From Kitasatospora sp. NBC_00374 (GTDB lineage: Bacteria; Actinomycetota; Actinomycetes; Streptomycetales; Streptomycetaceae), in contig NZ_CP107964.1 in NCBI RefSeq assembly GCF_041434935.1, positions 8,167,001 to 8,231,000 of the forward strand: a stretch of DNA of 64,000 nt, in the 5' to 3' direction. The notes under the pieces were generated by a model. That model saw only the letters and a list, made by a program, of their open reading frames with translations. It was not told where the DNA came from and did no database searches. The position numbers and the translations under genes are program-made. Positions 9,011-18,581 of the stretch are shown in pieces (position 1 is the first letter of the stretch; each line of letters opens with the position of its first letter).

Positions 9011-9362
9011 GACGGTTCCTCCAGGATGCTCGAACAGGTGCGTAATGTGGCGTGGAGCGTACTGACCCCATGGTCCTTTCGCGGCGAATTCGGGGATCCC
9101 GCAGAAGATAGGTGGGGGCGGAGTTCTCGGCATTTCGTTTCGGCCCGGCCCGGCTCGTACGGAATCGATTTCTTCGGCGGTCTTCCGGCGGGAGGCGCAC
9201 TGCTCAAGGCGTGCACCCTCGGCTGTTGGAGAGGATCCTACGGTCGCCGGCCGCAGCCCATAACGTGCGTCCATTGCGCGGCAGGCGGCAATCGTTGCGC
9301 CATTCGCCGCTCCGTGCGGAATTGTTGCGCGGCCGCCGGCCGACGACCGCCGCAGCCGTGGC
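9011..9362. other. Intergenic region, no gene seen
   Basis: About 350 bases between the WD40 start and the stop of the Lrp-type gene. Several short frames overlap here, but none has both a ribosome binding site and sustained third-position GC bias. It should hold the WD40 promoter. Confidence 0.4.
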
Positions 9363-9899
9363 TCAGCCGATGAGCCGGGAAAGAGCCACCAGACTGCGGC
9401 TCCGCTGCACCCCGGGTTCCTTGCGGATCCGCTCGATGACCGTCTCCAGGTGGCGCATGTCCGTGACGAGCAGGTGCACGAGGGCGTCCGAGTCGCCGGT
9501 GACCGTCCAGGCCGAGAGCACCTCGGGAAACTGGCGCAGCGACGACAGGATCTCCTCGGGCGGTGTGCGTTCCCGGCAGTAGACCTCGACGAAGGCCTCG
9601 GTGCCCCACCCCAGCAGGGCAGGATCGAGTACGACGGTGAAACCGCGCACCACCCCCTGGGCTCGCAGCCGGTCGATGCGGCGCTTCACCGCGCTCGCGG
9701 ACAGATTGACCTGGGCACCGATCTGCGCGAACGACGCCCGGGCGTCCTGGCCGAGCTGCCGCAGCAGCAGGAGGTCGGTGGTGTCGAGCCCGGAACCCGC
9801 CGACGGGGCCGGCACCTGGCCACCCGCCGCGGTGAGGCGCTGCCGCCCCGCCGGTTCGCCCGATGACGGTGCGTCATGCCCCTGCTGGTCTCTCAGCAC
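9363..9899 (-). CDS. Lrp/AsnC family transcriptional regulator
   Basis: The 178-residue DNA-binding regulator has an N-terminal winged helix-turn-helix (LDTTDLLLLRQLGQDARASF, then VNLSASAVKRRIDRLRAQGV) and a C-terminal RAM/AsnC ligand-binding domain (VEVYCRERTPPEEILSSL, then TGDSDALVHLLV). Such proteins respond to amino acids as dimers or octamers. The GTG at 9899 is preferred over one nine codons upstream because GAAGGAG lies about eight bases before it. The first 35 residues before the HTH are a variable tail. No partner amino-acid gene is adjacent; the upstream neighbour is a methyltransferase in the same orientation, over 450 bases away. Confidence 0.9.
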   Translation of the reverse strand: MLRDQQGHDAPSSGEPAGRQRLTAAGGQVPAPSAGSGLDTTDLLLLRQLGQDARASFAQIGAQVNLSASAVKRRIDRLRAQGVVRGFTVVLDPALLGWGTEAFVEVYCRERTPPEEILSSLRQFPEVLSAWTVTGDSDALVHLLVTDMRHLETVIERIRKEPGVQRSRSLVALSRLIG

Positions 9900-10355
9900 G
9901 TGGTCGACTCCTTCGTGGGTGTTCACCGGCTCGCGAAGGCGGCGCGGCCACGGGCCGTGCGTCAGGTGGTGCGGCCGGCGAATCCGGCAGCCGTCCTCGT
10001 CGCGGGACCGTGAACAGGGCCTTGGCAGCGCCTGTTCGGGATCAGGCCCAGTGCCGGGCGCAGGACGGTTTCGGGTGTGGCGTACGACCTGGCGGTTGTA
10101 CGGGGGCGAGCCGGCTGCGCGCCGATGCCGCCGGCATCGAGGCCGGCCGCGGCACGTGCGACGGTGGGGTACGCCGGGGATTGCCCGGCCGAGTGCGGTC
10201 CCACGCAGCCCGTGCGGTCACAGTAGGAGCGAATCCCCGGATCGGCATTGGCCGCAGCACACAGACCGCCACCCGGGCCTTGTGCAGATTGTCCAGAGAG
10301 AGGCCTCGGCGCCGTCGGGCCGGCGCGGTGGCCCGGTCGCCGTCACCGGTTCCGT
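9900..10355. other. Intergenic region, no gene seen
   Basis: The stretch holds overlapping open frames on both strands, none with a matching family, start site and codon bias together. I see nothing I can name. Confidence 0.4.
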
Positions 10356-11183
10356 TCACCCTGACGCCCGCCCGGGCTCGGCGCGGACCGGTCGTCGGCC
10401 CCTGACCGCCCAGGCGCGGGCGGTGAACGCGATCGACCCGTCCGGCCGGGTCGGTACGGCCTCGCCGAGAGCGGCACGCAACCGGTCCCGGGTGGTGGGG
10501 GCGAGAGCGGCGAGATAGCCGGGGGCGGGTCCCTGTCCCGCCAGGAACGGCTCCCACAGATCTGCGAAGCCGGTGAAGACGGTCGCCACCTCGATCGGGG
10601 TGACCGCCACGTCGACCAACCCCGCCCGAGTCCACAGCGCGCGCAGCCGATCAGGGTGGCACACCGGGAACCGGCGGCCCTCGTGCAGTGCGACCGCGCC
10701 CGGATCCACCGCGACCGCGGCATCCCAGAAGTGGCGCAGGAACGCCATTCCGTCGGCGTAGTCCCACACGTACGCCGCGACGAGCCCACCGGGCCGGACC
10801 ACCCGGGCGGCCTCGGCCGCCGCCGCACCCGGCCCGGGCAGGAAGTTGAGCGCCAGCCCGCTGACGGCCGCGTCGAACACCTCATCGCGCACCGGCAGGG
10901 ACAGGGCATCGGCCACCACGAAGCACGCCGAAGCGGGAGCGGCGGACCGGGCCGAGTCCACGAACCCGGCCGACCGGTCCACCCCGAGCACCATCCGGGG
11001 CCGACACCGGGCAGCCACCGCCGCGGTCAACGCGCCCGTACCGCAGCCCACGTCCAGCCACCGCAGGCCGCCGTCGCGACCGAGCCACGCCACGAACCGA
11101 TCCGCGACCGCACGGCTCCACCGACCCATGTACCGCTCGTACGCGTCCCCGGCCGCCCACCTGTCGAACCGCTGCTCCGTCAT
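10356..11183 (-). CDS. Class I SAM-dependent methyltransferase (Methyltransf_11 type)
   Basis: This 275-residue protein has the Rossmann SAM-binding motif LRWLDVGCGTGALTAA near residue 42, the acidic loop VLGVDRSAGFVDSAR, a motif II region VVADALSLPVRDEVFDAAV and LNFLPGP, and motif III VVRPGGLVAAYVWDY. It is typical of small-molecule methyltransferases of the UbiE/Methyltransf_11 group. The start is the ATG at 11183 (MTEQRFDRWAAGDAYERYMG), a common opening for the family. It stands alone, divergent from the sugar ABC operon; substrate cannot be inferred. Confidence 0.88.
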   Translation of the reverse strand: MTEQRFDRWAAGDAYERYMGRWSRAVADRFVAWLGRDGGLRWLDVGCGTGALTAAVAARCRPRMVLGVDRSAGFVDSARSAAPASACFVVADALSLPVRDEVFDAAVSGLALNFLPGPGAAAAEAARVVRPGGLVAAYVWDYADGMAFLRHFWDAAVAVDPGAVALHEGRRFPVCHPDRLRALWTRAGLVDVAVTPIEVATVFTGFADLWEPFLAGQGPAPGYLAALAPTTRDRLRAALGEAVPTRPDGSIAFTARAWAVRGRRPVRAEPGRASG

Positions 11184-11405
11184 GCCGCCACGATCGCGCA
11201 ACGGACTGCGCCCGGGCCACGGACACGCGGCACCCTGGCGACGACCCGGATCGCGCGGCGACCGGAAGGCGGGCAGCGGACGCGGGGCCTCCGGCGCTAC
11301 GCCGTCCGGTGGATCCCGGGCGGAACTCCGCGGGTGTCCCCGGTGCGATGGTGCTCGCCTTCGTAGCGTGGGGCCCTCAGGCTCTTCCCCGACGGCAGGA
11401 GTGCG

Positions 11406-12683
11406 ATGCGCGATCGCCCGAGGTTCCGCCGGCGGTCTCCCGCGGCCGCTGCCGCGCTGGTGCTGGCCGCCGCGCTGCTGGCCGGTTGCGGGAGCAGCGG
11501 TGGCGGCGGTCCCGTGGTCCTCAACTGGTACAACTTCCCCGACGACTCCGGTGCGTTGCAGCAGGCGGCCGACCGGTGCAGCCAGGCGTCCGGCGGCCGC
11601 TACCAGGTCCGTTACAACAAGCTCCCGCGGACGGCGGACGGCCAGCGCCAGCAGCTGGTACGGCGGCTGGCCGCGCACGACACCGGGGTCGACATCATGG
11701 GTCTGGACGTCACCTGGCCAGCGGAGTTCGCCGAGGCCGGCTGGATCCGCGAGTGGACCGGCGAGAGGAAGCAGCAGGCCACCGCCGACACCCTCGACGC
11801 CGCGGTGCGGACCGCGACCTGGAAGGGCAGGCTGTACGGCGCCCCCTACAACTCCAACACCCAACTGCTCTGGTACCGCGACGACCTGGTGTCGACGCCG
11901 CCGAAGAGCTGGGCCGAGATGCTGTCCCAGGCCGACGCCCTGGCGAAGGCGGGCAAGCCGCACTACGTGGAGATCCAGGGTGCCCAGTACGAGGGCCTGA
12001 CCGTCTGGTTCAACACCCTGGTCACCAGCGCGGGCGGATCGATCCTCACCCCGGACGCGCAGGCTCCCTCGCTGGGCCCGCCGGCCGTGGTCGCAGCCGG
12101 GATCATGCACGACACCGCCGTCTCGGCTGCCGCGGACCCCTCGCTGCCCAACCAGATGGAGGACCAGAACCGGCTCGCCATGGAGTCCGGCACGGCCGCG
12201 TTCGAGCTCAACTACCCCTTCGTCTACCCGTCGATGAAGGCCAACCAGCCGGACCTCTTCGAACACTTCAGATGGGCCCCCTATCCCGGGGTCACCGCCG
12301 ACCGGCCGGCGACCGTGACCATCGGCGGTATCGACCTCGCGGTCGGCGCCTACACCCGGCAGCCCGACCTCGCGTTCGAGGCGACGCTGTGCCTGCGCGA
12401 CCGCGACAACCAGCTCACCAACGCGCTGGAGGGCGGCCTGCCTCCGTCGCTGCGCAGCCTCTACCAGGCCGCCGAACTGACGGAGAGCTACCCGTTCGCG
12501 GCGGACGTGCTGGCCGCACTCGACACGGCCAGTGTGCGGCCGCAGACCCCGGCCTACCAGAACGTGTCGATCGCCATCTCGCACGCCCTCTCGCCGCCCG
12601 CGTCGATCCGGCCCGAGAGCACCGTCGCCGGCCTTCGCGGCCAGATCGAGGACGCCCTCGGTTCCAAGGGGTTGATCCCGTGA
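11406..12683 (+). CDS. LpqY-like sugar-binding lipoprotein of ABC importer
   Basis: This 425-residue lipoprotein has lipobox LAGC (Cys28) after an Arg-rich n-region and a hydrophobic stretch. The mature part (VVLNWYNFPDDSG, then DTGVDIMGLDVTWPAEFAEA, then NSNTQLLWYRDDLV) resembles trehalose-binding LpqY and its actinobacterial relatives. AGGAG lies just before the ATG. It is the first gene of a four-gene operon with two permeases and an ATPase; its stop overlaps the start of the next gene. Trehalose or a related disaccharide is the likely ligand by family resemblance, not proven. A close alternative is a general alpha-glucoside binding protein. Confidence 0.88.
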   Translation: MRDRPRFRRRSPAAAAALVLAAALLAGCGSSGGGGPVVLNWYNFPDDSGALQQAADRCSQASGGRYQVRYNKLPRTADGQRQQLVRRLAAHDTGVDIMGLDVTWPAEFAEAGWIREWTGERKQQATADTLDAAVRTATWKGRLYGAPYNSNTQLLWYRDDLVSTPPKSWAEMLSQADALAKAGKPHYVEIQGAQYEGLTVWFNTLVTSAGGSILTPDAQAPSLGPPAVVAAGIMHDTAVSAAADPSLPNQMEDQNRLAMESGTAAFELNYPFVYPSMKANQPDLFEHFRWAPYPGVTADRPATVTIGGIDLAVGAYTRQPDLAFEATLCLRDRDNQLTNALEGGLPPSLRSLYQAAELTESYPFAADVLAALDTASVRPQTPAYQNVSIAISHALSPPASIRPESTVAGLRGQIEDALGSKGLIP

Positions 12684-13606
12684 GCCGGCCCACCACGGCC
12701 ACCGCCGGGCGCGGCCGGGCCGAACTCTCCGAAGGCGCCCGCCAGGAGCGCCGGCTCGGCCTGCTGCTGTGCGCGCCCGCGGTGATCGTGATGGTCGCGG
12801 TCACCGCCTACCCGATCGCCTACGCGATCTACCTCTCGCTCCAGCGCTACGACCTGCGCTTCCCCGGACAGGCCCACTGGGTCGGGTTCAGCAACTACGG
12901 AGCCGTGCTGACGTCTCCGTTCTGGTGGCAGGCCCTGTGGGTGACCGTGCTCATCACGGTGGTCTCGGTGGCCGTCGAGCTGGTCCTCGGCATGGCGCTG
13001 GCGCTGGTGATGCACCGGGCGATCTTCGGCCGGGGAACGGTCCGTACCGCCGTCCTGATCCCGTACGGCATCGTCACGGTCGTCGCCGCGTACTCGTGGC
13101 AGTACGCGTGGACCCCGGGCACCGGCTACCTGGCGGCGCTCCTTCCGGCCGGGAGCGCGCCGCTGACCGACCAGTGGCAGGCCATCGGGCTGATCATCCT
13201 CGCCGAGGTGTGGAAGACCACCCCGTTCATGGCGCTGCTGCTGCTCGCCGGACTCGCGCTCGTCCCCGGCGAGACGGTGCGGGCGGCCATGGTCGACGGA
13301 GCGACGTTCTGGCAGCGGCTGCGGTTGGTGATCCTTCCACTGATGAAGCCGGCCGTCCTGGTCGCCCTGCTGTTCCGCACCCTGGACGCCTTCCGGATCT
13401 TCGACAACATCTACGTGCTGACCGGCGGCTCCAACGACACCGGCTCGGTCTCGATCCTCGGCTACGACAACCTCTTCACCGCCCTCAACCTCGGTATCGG
13501 GTCGGCGATCTCGGTGCTGATCTTCCTGTGCGTGGCGGTCATCGCCTTCATCTTCATCAAGATCTTCGGCGCCGCGGCGCCGGGCGGCGAACCGGAGCGG
13601 CGATGA
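12680..13606 (+). CDS. Sugar ABC transporter permease, SugA-like
   Basis: This is a 308-residue CUT1 MalF-type permease. It starts at a GTG that overlaps the upstream stop as GTGA, so translation is coupled. Six membrane helices are visible, the first at about residues 27-49 (LLLCAPAVIVMVAVTAYPIA). The EAA loop VPGETVRAAMVDGATFWQRL lies near residue 205. The long upstream open frame is read-through of another frame and was discarded. It pairs with the permease at 13603-14436. Confidence 0.92.
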   Translation: MSRPTTATAGRGRAELSEGARQERRLGLLLCAPAVIVMVAVTAYPIAYAIYLSLQRYDLRFPGQAHWVGFSNYGAVLTSPFWWQALWVTVLITVVSVAVELVLGMALALVMHRAIFGRGTVRTAVLIPYGIVTVVAAYSWQYAWTPGTGYLAALLPAGSAPLTDQWQAIGLIILAEVWKTTPFMALLLLAGLALVPGETVRAAMVDGATFWQRLRLVILPLMKPAVLVALLFRTLDAFRIFDNIYVLTGGSNDTGSVSILGYDNLFTALNLGIGSAISVLIFLCVAVIAFIFIKIFGAAAPGGEPERR

Positions 13607-14436
13607 TGTCCCAGCGTGGCAGGACCCTCACCGGCTGGGGTGTCGTCAACGTCATCGTGGTGCTGTACGCACTGTTCCCGGTCTGGTGGATCGTGGCGCT
13701 CTCGTTCAAGGACCCGAGCACGCTCAGCGACGGCGACTTCATCCCGCGCGAGTGGACCTGGGAGAACTACCGCGGCATCTTCCAGACCTCGGAGTTCACC
13801 CGGGCGCTGGTCAACTCCATCGGCATCGCCGTGATCGCCACCACGATCGCGGTCGTCCTCGGGACGATGGCCGCGTACGCGGTCGCCCGGCTGCGCTTCC
13901 CCGGCAAGCGCCTGCTGATCGGGATGTCGCTGCTGATCGCGATGTTCCCGCCGATCTCGCTGGTCTCGCCGCTGTTCAACATCGAGCGGGTACTCGGGAT
14001 CTTCGACACCTGGGCGGGGCTGATCATCCCCTACATGACCTTCTCGCTGCCGCTGGCGATCTACACCCTCTCCGCGTTCTTCCGGGAGATCCCCTGGGAC
14101 CTGGAGAAGGCCGCCAAGGTGGACGGCGCCACCCCGGCCCAGGCGTTCCGCCTCGTGATCGCGCCGCTCGCCGCACCGGGGGTGTTCACCACCGGAATCC
14201 TGGTCTTCATCTTCTGCTGGAACGACTTCCTCTTCGCGATCTCGCTGACCTCCACCACCGCCGCCCGCACCGTCCCGGCGGCGATCGCCTTCTTCACCGG
14301 CAGTTCGCAGTTCCAGCAGCCGACCGGGTCCATCGCCGCGGCGGCCGTGGTGATCACCGTGCCCATCGTGATCTTCGTGCTGCTGTTCCAGCGCCGCATC
14401 GTCGCCGGCCTCACCGCCGGCGCAGTCAAGGGATGA
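13603..14436 (+). CDS. Sugar ABC transporter permease, SugB-like
   Basis: This is a 277-residue CUT1 MalG-type permease. Its ATG at 13603 overlaps the SugA-like stop (ATGA); a second ATG follows directly. It has six membrane helices, the EAA loop IPWDLEKAAKVDGATPAQAF near residue 165, and the usual C-terminus GLTAGAVKG. It forms the channel with the 12680-13606 permease and receives the ATPase encoded 34 bases downstream. Confidence 0.92.
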   Translation: MMSQRGRTLTGWGVVNVIVVLYALFPVWWIVALSFKDPSTLSDGDFIPREWTWENYRGIFQTSEFTRALVNSIGIAVIATTIAVVLGTMAAYAVARLRFPGKRLLIGMSLLIAMFPPISLVSPLFNIERVLGIFDTWAGLIIPYMTFSLPLAIYTLSAFFREIPWDLEKAAKVDGATPAQAFRLVIAPLAAPGVFTTGILVFIFCWNDFLFAISLTSTTAARTVPAAIAFFTGSSQFQQPTGSIAAAAVVITVPIVIFVLLFQRRIVAGLTAGAVKG

Positions 14437-14470
14437 CCCGCCCACCGGGGCGGGATCAGGAAGGCAGACC

Positions 14471-15658
14471 GTGGCCGAGATCGTCCTCGACGGCATCACC
14501 AAGCGCTATCCCGACGGCGCCCTCGCCGTCAACGACTTCAACCTCACCATCGCCGACGGCGAGTTCGTCATCCTGGTCGGCCCCTCCGGCTGCGGCAAGT
14601 CCACCACCCTCAACATGATCGCGGGCCTGGAGGACATCACCGAGGGCACGCTGCGGATCGACGGCCGGGTCGTCAACGACCGCGCGCCCAAGGACCGTGA
14701 CATCGCGATGGTGTTCCAGAGCTACGCCCTCTACCCGCACATGAACGTCCGCGAGAACATGGGCTTCGCGCTCAGACTGGCCAAGACCGACAAGGCCGTC
14801 ATCAACGCCAAGGTCGAGGAGGCCGCCCGCATCCTCGACCTCACCCAGCACCTCGACCGCAAACCCGCCAACCTCTCCGGCGGCCAGCGCCAGCGGGTCG
14901 CGATGGGCCGCGCCATCGTGCGCGACCCGAAGGCCTTCCTGATGGACGAACCGCTCTCCAACCTCGACGCCAAACTCCGCGTCCAGATGCGCACCCAGAT
15001 CGCCGCTCTGCAGCGCCGCCTCGGTACCACCACCGTGTACGTCACCCACGACCAGGTCGAGGCGATGACCCTCGGCGACCGCGTGGTCGTGATGCGAGGA
15101 GGCGTGGTCCAGCAGGTGGGCACGCCCCAGCGGCTCTACGACGCGCCGGTCAACCTCTTCGTCGCCGGCTTCATCGGATCCCCCGGAATGAACTTCCTCG
15201 GCGCCGGTCTGGAACAGGGCGCCCTGCGCACCTCACTCGGAGCCCTGCCGCTCGACGACCGCCTGCGCCGGCTGCTGGAACGGCAGGACGCGCCGCGCGA
15301 GCTCATCGTCGGCATCCGGCCCGAGGACTTCGAGGACGCCGCCCTGACCGACGAGCGGCGCACCGGGCTCACCTGCACCGCCACCGTCGACGTCCGGGAA
15401 TCAGTCGGCTCCGACGTCTTCGTCCACTTCACCGAGGAGGGCGGGCCCGCCGGCACGGCCGAACTCGCGGAACTCGCCGCCGACTCCGGCCGCGCCGACA
15501 CGGGCATGCAGGGGCACCGGGTCGTCGCCCGCCTCAGCCCCGCCACCCGCGCCACCGAGGGCGAACCGCTGGAGCTGTGGATCAACACCGCGCGCATCCA
15601 CGTCTTCGACCCCGCCACCGGGACCAACCTCACCCGGCCCGAAGAGACCGACGCGTAG
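14471..15658 (+). CDS. Sugar ABC transporter ATP-binding protein, SugC/UgpC/MsiK family
   Basis: This 395-residue ATPase powers the importer. It has Walker A GPSGCGKSTT (about residue 37), Q-loop VFQSYALYPHMNV, signature LSGGQRQR, Walker B AFLMDEPLSNLDA and switch His in VTHDQVEA. The C-terminal regulatory OB-fold domain (about 235-395) starts IGSPGMNFLG and contains VGIRPEDFED, as in MalK/UgpC. It starts at GTG with no strong ribosome binding site. It is the only ATPase visible for either sugar transporter in the window, so in principle it could also serve the 284-3400 system, as MsiK does in streptomycetes (inference). Confidence 0.93.
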   Translation: MAEIVLDGITKRYPDGALAVNDFNLTIADGEFVILVGPSGCGKSTTLNMIAGLEDITEGTLRIDGRVVNDRAPKDRDIAMVFQSYALYPHMNVRENMGFALRLAKTDKAVINAKVEEAARILDLTQHLDRKPANLSGGQRQRVAMGRAIVRDPKAFLMDEPLSNLDAKLRVQMRTQIAALQRRLGTTTVYVTHDQVEAMTLGDRVVVMRGGVVQQVGTPQRLYDAPVNLFVAGFIGSPGMNFLGAGLEQGALRTSLGALPLDDRLRRLLERQDAPRELIVGIRPEDFEDAALTDERRTGLTCTATVDVRESVGSDVFVHFTEEGGPAGTAELAELAADSGRADTGMQGHRVVARLSPATRATEGEPLELWINTARIHVFDPATGTNLTRPEETDA

Positions 15659-15774
15659 CCGACGGCCGGGTGCGAGGCGGGCGGGTGTGGGCCCGGCTCC
15701 TCGGTCCGGCGGTGCCGTGGGCGTGAGCGTCGTCCGCGGTCGGACCACTGCGGCCTGCCGGGCGGTGGCCGCGT

Positions 15775-16734
15775 TCAGGCGAGCCGACGGACCGGTGTCC
15801 CGTCCAGGAACGCCGTGATGTCCTCCACCGCCTCGCCGTAGTACGAGCGGTAGTTGCGCTCGGTCACGTACCCGAGGTGCGGGGTGGCGAGCAGGTTCGG
15901 CAGCGAGCGGAACTCGTGGTCGGCGGGGAGCGGCTCGGTCTCGAAGACGTCGACGCCGGCGCCGGCGATCCAGCCCCCGCGCAGCGCCTCGGCCAGTGCG
16001 GACTGGTCCACGATGGCGGCCCGCGAGGTGTTCACCAGGTACGCCGTCGGACGCATCCGCCGCAACTCGTCCGCACCGATCAGGCCCCGGGTCCGCTCGC
16101 TCAGGACGAGGTGGACCGAGACGAAGTCGCTGGTCTCCAGCAGCTCCGCCAAGGACCCCGCGAGGACGGCGCCCGCGGCCTCGGCCCGCTCGGCGGTCAG
16201 GTTCCGGCTCCAGGCGACGACCTCCATGCCGAAGGCCCGGCCGATCCGGGCGGCCTCGCCGCCGATCTTGCCGAGGCCGAGCAGGCCGAGGCGCCGCCCG
16301 TGCAGGTCGGTGCCGATGGTGCTCTGCCACGGGCCGTTCTCCCGGACCGCGACGCTCTCGCGGCCCAACTGCCGGGCCAGGCAGAGGATCAGCGCCCAGG
16401 TCAGCTCCAGCGGCGGCTGCGAGTGGCTCGCCGTGCCGCTCACCGTGACACCGTGTGCCGCAGCCGCGGCGAGGTCGATCGAGGCGTTGCGCATGCCCGA
16501 GGTGATCAGCAGCCGCAGCCGGGGCAGCCGGGCGAACACCTCGGCGGTGAACGGCGTGCGCTCCCGCATCACGACCACGATCTCGCAGTCGCCGACCGCC
16601 TCGGCCAGCTCGTCGACGCCGGCGAAGTGCCCCTGGAACGAGCGGACCTCCACCCGCTCGGCGAGCGTGGACCAGTCGGCGAACGAACCCGCGACACCCT
16701 GGTAGTCGTCGAGCACCGCACAGCGCACCTTCAT
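15775..16734 (-). CDS. D-2-hydroxyacid dehydrogenase, NAD(P)-dependent
   Basis: The 319-residue enzyme has the NAD-binding glycine motif GLLGLGKIGGEAARIG near residue 148. The catalytic set is present: Arg in NTSRAAIVD, Glu in VDVFETEPLP and His in ATPHLGYVT. It interconverts 2-keto acids and D-2-hydroxy acids. The N-terminal region (VRCAVLDDYQGVAGSFADWS) is like the phosphoglycerate-dehydrogenase-like subgroup common in actinomycetes. GGGGAGAG precedes the ATG. It is convergent with the sugar ABC operon and divergent from an HD-domain gene; the substrate is unknown. Confidence 0.9.
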   Translation of the reverse strand: MKVRCAVLDDYQGVAGSFADWSTLAERVEVRSFQGHFAGVDELAEAVGDCEIVVVMRERTPFTAEVFARLPRLRLLITSGMRNASIDLAAAAAHGVTVSGTASHSQPPLELTWALILCLARQLGRESVAVRENGPWQSTIGTDLHGRRLGLLGLGKIGGEAARIGRAFGMEVVAWSRNLTAERAEAAGAVLAGSLAELLETSDFVSVHLVLSERTRGLIGADELRRMRPTAYLVNTSRAAIVDQSALAEALRGGWIAGAGVDVFETEPLPADHEFRSLPNLLATPHLGYVTERNYRSYYGEAVEDITAFLDGTPVRRLA

Positions 16735-16827
16735 CGACTCTCCCCAACCACGTGCGTCGGCCTCATCCGATCATGGAGCCTACCGGCCGCCGCGGAGGCC
16801 GCCCGTCCTGGTTGCTACGCTGCGCCG

Positions 16828-17424
16828 GTGACTGTACCCACCGTCCGGAGCGCGCGTGCGCTGCACGAGAAGTACGCTCCCGGCAGCGACGCCCTCGACC
16901 TGGTCCTGACGCACTGCGAGATCGTGGCCCGGATCGCGCTGCAGCTCGCGGCCCGCACCGGGCAGCGGGTCGACACCGACCTGGTCGAGATCGGGGCGCT
17001 GCTCCACGACATCGGCGTCTACCGGGTCGGCGACGGCCCCTACATCCGGCACGGCGTGCTCGGGCACGAGATCCTGCGCGCCGAGGGCCTGCCCGAGTGG
17101 CTGTGCCGCTTCGCCTCCTGCCACACCGGTGTCGGGCTGACCCGGCACGACATCGAGAAGCAGGCGTTGCCCATCCCCGTCGGCGACTACCTCGCCGGAA
17201 CCGCCGAGGAGCGGTTGGTGATGTACGCGGACAAGTTCCACTCCAAGAGCACCCCGCCGAGGTTCCTCGACGCGAGCGCCTACGCGGACCGGTTGACGGC
17301 CTTCGGACCGGAGAAGGTGGACGCGTTCGACGTCCTGGTCGCGGAGTTCGGCGAGCCCGAGCTCGCACCACTCGTCGCTGAGTACGGCCACGCCTGGCAG
17401 CAGGGCGCGGCAGTGCGCCGCTGA
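16828..17424 (+). CDS. HD-domain phosphohydrolase-like protein
   Basis: This 198-residue protein has a typical HD domain with metal ligands His29, His60-Asp61 (LLHDIG) and probable His76 and His81 (IRHGVLGHEIL). These proteins hydrolyse nucleotides or related phosphates in the cytoplasm. The GTG at 16828 begins the conserved region; the much longer upstream frame only mirrors the dehydrogenase gene on the other strand. It has a short divergent promoter region (about 90 bases) shared with that dehydrogenase. The physiological substrate cannot be told. Confidence 0.85.
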   Translation: MTVPTVRSARALHEKYAPGSDALDLVLTHCEIVARIALQLAARTGQRVDTDLVEIGALLHDIGVYRVGDGPYIRHGVLGHEILRAEGLPEWLCRFASCHTGVGLTRHDIEKQALPIPVGDYLAGTAEERLVMYADKFHSKSTPPRFLDASAYADRLTAFGPEKVDAFDVLVAEFGEPELAPLVAEYGHAWQQGAAVRR

Positions 17425-17858
17425 GCCCCGAGGGAACAGCGGGAACGCAAGGAGCGGGAGAAGAGGTACGGCCGGCGGGAGCGCGAGCTCTACAACGCCG
17501 GCTGCCCTTCTGGTCGGGGCGGTGGCCCGGACGGCGCTACGGCGCCGCCGGGTCGGGTCCGGCGGCGGCCAGCAGGTCGGGCAACGAGCCGTCGAACACG
17601 GGGAGGAGTTCGGCCAGCCGGCGCCAGAAGCCCGGGGCGGCACCTGCGGCGGCGGCAGCGAGGCGAGCCACTCGACCAGCATCGCGCCGTACACCGCACG
17701 CTCAAAGGCCACTTCCGTCCGGCGGATCTTGACAGGTCGGTTGCCGATGCTCCAGGTGGACTCCTCCTCCGCCTTGCGATGGACGAACGCAGCGGGGACG
17801 GCAGCCGCGCGACGGGTGCGGACCGATCTCTCAAGATCAGTGGGACTACCCTGGGGCG
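17425..17858. other. Region with a possible decayed minus-strand gene
   Basis: Read on the minus strand from about 17850, the frame gives TWSIGNRPVKIRRTEVAF and then RAVYGAMLVEWLASL. A one-base shift gives a second plausible stretch, GFWRRLAELLPVFDGSLPD, ending at a TAG near 17540. No ATG/GTG/TTG start with a ribosome binding site precedes it. This looks like the frameshifted tail of a lost gene; I cannot name the family. Confidence 0.35.
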
Positions 17859-18581
17859 ATGCTGCTCCCCACTGTCCCGCGCATCCGCCTGCGGTCCGCC
17901 GTTCAGCCGGATGTCGACACGCCGTTCGGTCCGCTGACCTTCACCACGGCCATCGGGAACACGGGCCTTCCGCTGCTGCCCGATGAGCTGTTCGAGCTGC
18001 CGGGCGGCCGCACGGTCGCCCGCTGGGTCCGTCCTGCGGCACGCGTCGAGCTGCTGCTGACCCCCTACGATCCCGAGCTCGACCCCGAGACCTGGGGGCC
18101 GCTGACCGGCTGCCATGCGGCGGTCTGGCGGATCGACGCCCTTGCCCCGCTCGACCGTGTGCAGTTCTCGGCGGGGCTTCCGGAGGGTGCCGACGCGGGG
18201 TTTGACGGGGGGCAGGCACTGGCCGCGATCACGGTGGAGGACGAGAAGACCCGGCTCACCGTCGGCGGCAACGACGAGGAGGCGATCTGCTGGGCCGCCG
18301 ACGCGGGCGAGGTACCCCGGCGATGGGCGGCGCTGATCGACGAGGTGCACAACCGTTCGGTCAGCACGTGGGGCGTGGACTTCGGCCACAACGGCATGTC
18401 CTGGACGCTGCCCCCGCTGGAGGCCGGTGACCACTGTGAACTGCCGGTGATCGCTGCCTGGGCTCCGGTCGCGGACGAGAGCGCGAACACCTGGTACGCC
18501 GTCATGGCATCGCCAACGGTGCTGCTGCGTCACGTCGCTGCCGAGCCGGCCAGGCGGGCCGACGCTTCGGAACTCGGCTGA
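17859..18581 (+). CDS. Hypothetical protein, 240 aa
   Basis: The sequence is rich in acidic residues and Trp (TWGPLTGCHAAVWRIDALAP, then TWGVDFGHNGMSWTLPPLEA). No signal peptide or membrane helix is seen. Codon bias is normal, so it is likely a real cytoplasmic protein. Family not recognised. The ATG at 17859 has a weak GGGG-type site before it. It sits between a probable decayed gene and a transposase remnant, so it may belong to an insertion-prone spot. Confidence 0.6.
   Translation: MLLPTVPRIRLRSAVQPDVDTPFGPLTFTTAIGNTGLPLLPDELFELPGGRTVARWVRPAARVELLLTPYDPELDPETWGPLTGCHAAVWRIDALAPLDRVQFSAGLPEGADAGFDGGQALAAITVEDEKTRLTVGGNDEEAICWAADAGEVPRRWAALIDEVHNRSVSTWGVDFGHNGMSWTLPPLEAGDHCELPVIAAWAPVADESANTWYAVMASPTVLLRHVAAEPARRADASELG

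Noticed and set aside
6683..9373. 896-codon plus-strand frame opposite the WD40 gene
   Set aside because: Shadow frame produced by the repeated GC-rich codons of the WD40 repeats.
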